DNA of 64,000 nt from JAEUSG01 sp964590225 (GTDB lineage: Bacteria; Fibrobacterota; OXYB2-FULL-49-7; JAEUSG01): NCBI GenBank assembly GCA_964590225.1, contig CAZPWS010000013.1, positions 1 through 64,000 on the forward strand. Reading direction: 5' to 3'. Made by a program: the position numbers and the translations under genes. Positions 62,420-64,000 of the stretch are shown here, piece after piece. The number at the start of each line of letters is the position of its first letter. Position 1 is the stretch's first letter. The notes beneath the pieces are model-generated. The model was not told where the DNA came from, ran no database searches, and saw nothing but the letters and a program-made list of their open reading frames with translations.

Positions 62420-64000
62420 ATGACTATACAGCCAATCAATAGAAGGAGTACAAGAGTCTTTTTGCCGGTTCTGCTCCTTTTTATTTTCAATTACACTTAT
62501 CCCAACCCCACCCCATCATTTTTGTATGTAAATGACTCCGCATGGAAATCTATCGAGTGGAAGATGGATTTTAAAGACAGCATTGGTCTCCGCTTTATAG
62601 ATAACAAAAGCTTAACAAACAATTCCGAAATCATTGCCATGGCTGGAAATGATATCAAGCGGTCAAATTTATTTGGGAAGCTACCTTTAAGTAGTGAGCT
62701 GTGGCAGCAATTCTATATCGATTCTGTAAGTTTTGAAAACAACAACGATTTAACACATTTTACAGTCTTAAAAACATATTTCTCTGAACTTGCTGGCACA
62801 GACTTACCCAGCCAAATCTTATCGCTGCGCCTGAATCAAAAAGGGTTGGTTTTTGATTTTACACCATCCAAAGATACAGCTACTCATAAATCATTTTTGT
62901 ATAATTCCTCCTTCTCAAAACCATTGCGTATTGAATGCGGCTATCTCTTCCATAGCAATGAATCTCTTTCTTTTGAACTACATATTAACGGAAAGCATGA
63001 ACTTTCAAAAATGTTGCCGATTAATTTTTCAGCCGACTTCTTTATGTCACAAATAGTAAATCACATTAACAATAGGTCAAACCTCGCAAAAGCACACATA
63101 GGCGGGTTTGCCGTGTCAACAAATAGGAATATCGACATCCCAACCATCCCAACTGGAATTTACGACTCAATTGTTGCCAATCGTCTATTTATTAAGAACA
63201 GCGCATGGGACGGTCGATTGGATAAAAAAACCATTAAAGCCGTGAGAGTAAGGCTTTTTGATATGGCAGATACAGCGACACCTATTTACGACAACATATA
63301 CACAGATCCATTCTTTTTTTCGCGCTTTGTTGAAATACCATTTCCTCTTGATACAGGTAATTACTGCTTCGATTTGTCCTACAAGAATACCTTTGACAGG
63401 TGGGGACATTTTAGTGCAAAGAAATTTGTAACTATTGACTCGATAGCCAAAGCAAAATACAATTTGATTAATTTCTCTATTGGGAAAAGTAAGTATCTCA
63501 AATCTGGCAAATGGTATAAAGCCGAATTAAACTTGCGTGGCTCTTTACCAGACGATTTTTCCTATTTTATTGCCAACCTACACCACCATTCTTATACGCT
63601 TGGACACCCGGGAAACAAGGGTGGACCATACTACAGCAGTACAAATTACTCCTTTAATCTTTCCTTTACAAAAGACTCTATTATTGCCTTTGAGAGAATA
63701 GAAGAAGGAACAATGAGGTCGAAGAGAGTGGGTAAAAAGGGTGTTTATACCGATATCCGTTCCGCCCGTATAATAGAAAAAGCGGGGGTTACTACAATTA
63801 AGTTTAGCGCAAGACTACTTAACAACGCTTTACCTGGAGAGTGGAAACTTGGCGCATGGTTTATTGACCCTGATGGCATTGTTTCCAATGTCCACAGAAA
63901 AAATATTATTGTTGAAGAGACAAAGTTGGCATGGAATGGAAAAAAAACAAAATTAACGATAGTCATTGCTTTAGCAGCCATACTGGTGATAACAGCCATT
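62420..64000 (+). CDS. Partial gene: exported protein with transmembrane segment, runs off the window
   Basis: An open frame of 527 codons without a stop, from ATG to the window edge. The N-terminus (RVFLPVLLLFIFNYTYP) is a signal peptide or anchor. About 480 residues follow of beta-rich, mostly extracytoplasmic sequence with no domain I recognise; some segments (for example 63500-63620 with a LHHHSYTLGHPGN stretch, and the part near 63800 reading LPGEWKLGAWFIDPDGI) look like Ig-like or carbohydrate-binding strands. A helix begins at the edge (LTIVIALAAILVITAI), suggesting a membrane-anchored protein with a cytoplasmic part beyond, such as a sensor kinase. That last point is a guess. Confidence 0.7.
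   Translation, partial: MTIQPINRRSTRVFLPVLLLFIFNYTYPNPTPSFLYVNDSAWKSIEWKMDFKDSIGLRFIDNKSLTNNSEIIAMAGNDIKRSNLFGKLPLSSELWQQFYIDSVSFENNNDLTHFTVLKTYFSELAGTDLPSQILSLRLNQKGLVFDFTPSKDTATHKSFLYNSSFSKPLRIECGYLFHSNESLSFELHINGKHELSKMLPINFSADFFMSQIVNHINNRSNLAKAHIGGFAVSTNRNIDIPTIPTGIYDSIVANRLFIKNSAWDGRLDKKTIKAVRVRLFDMADTATPIYDNIYTDPFFFSRFVEIPFPLDTGNYCFDLSYKNTFDRWGHFSAKKFVTIDSIAKAKYNLINFSIGKSKYLKSGKWYKAELNLRGSLPDDFSYFIANLHHHSYTLGHPGNKGGPYYSSTNYSFNLSFTKDSIIAFERIEEGTMRSKRVGKKGVYTDIRSARIIEKAGVTTIKFSARLLNNALPGEWKLGAWFIDPDGIVSNVHRKNIIVEETKLAWNGKKTKLTIVIALAAILVITAI

Overview
The window is an AT-rich (by eye a little over 40% GC), densely coded stretch of a bacterial chromosome, open at both ends. Several traits point to the Fibrobacterota/Chlorobiota/Bacteroidota (FCB) superphylum, and most likely to a Fibrobacterota-like or allied lineage. 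Secreted proteins carry C-terminal modules of the FlgD-Ig/type IX secretion sorting type (an NPFNP-like motif, then a short Ig-like fold ending in a few basic or hydrophobic residues). SecA has the insertion before its Walker A motif that is familiar from Bacteroidota and Chlorobiota. Ketol-acid reductoisomerase is of the Bacteroidota-like form. The species cannot be named from sequence reading alone. I saw no rRNA, tRNA, CRISPR array, insertion sequence or prophage.

Layout. (1) 57-6596, minus strand: a branched-chain amino acid operon, ilvD-ilvB-ilvH-ilvC-leuC, headed by a classical attenuator: a short Leu/Ile-rich leader peptide, a competing antiterminator arm and a strong terminator hairpin just before ilvD. 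(2) 6766-19695, plus strand: a run of overlapping or closely spaced genes. It holds an orphan sugar-type ABC ATPase, a UPF0104-type membrane protein, a YfhO-type membrane protein, an RmlD-like reductase, a polyprenyl-phosphate-sugar synthase-like GT2, a GT2 fused to the non-catalytic half of a phosphoglycosyltransferase, another membrane GT2, a membrane GAF protein, endonuclease IV and ThiC. The first part reads as an envelope glycosylation locus. (3) 19743-21041, minus: a redox pair (glutaredoxin and a ferredoxin:thioredoxin reductase-rubredoxin fusion) with a DUF454 membrane protein. (4) 21092-40420, minus: the most unusual part. In transcription order it encodes a nine-repeat CHB_HEX_C/PKD/FGE-fold surface protein, two secreted TPR proteins (532 and 1441 aa), a small exported protein, an ExbB, an ExbB-ExbD fusion, an ExbD, a TonB/AgmX-like protein, a PilZ protein, a single-pass FliL-like protein, SecA, and then aldo/keto reductase, a GmhA-like isomerase and a sugar epimerase. 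I read this as a proton-driven envelope-spanning machine with its regulators. (5) 40490-45580, minus: PgsA-like CDP-alcohol transferase with a membrane extension, RecN, GuaB and a coiled-coil zinc-ribbon protein, with a hairpin terminator in the leader. (6) 45783-64000: a MerR-type HTH fused to PilZ, a 3142-residue secreted protein with three ~500-residue repeats, and four further secreted proteins on the minus strand (two beta-propeller proteins and a purple-acid-phosphatase-like protein with sorting domains, and an NHL-type propeller without one). At the right edge is a large secreted or membrane-anchored gene that runs off the window.

How it fits together. Two PilZ proteins, one of them a DNA-binding fusion, sit beside the proton-channel machine and the giant surface protein, so cyclic-di-GMP probably links adhesion or surface movement to gene expression here. 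The ion-channel/FliL-like/PilZ grouping resembles the parts list of a flagellar stator with its FliL ring and YcgR brake, but with ExbB/ExbD/TonB chemistry and TPR envelope proteins in place of a flagellum. The promoters I could read by eye are mostly a -35/-10 pair with 17-18 bp spacing, set very close to the start codon, which suggests short-leader or leaderless mRNAs for several genes.
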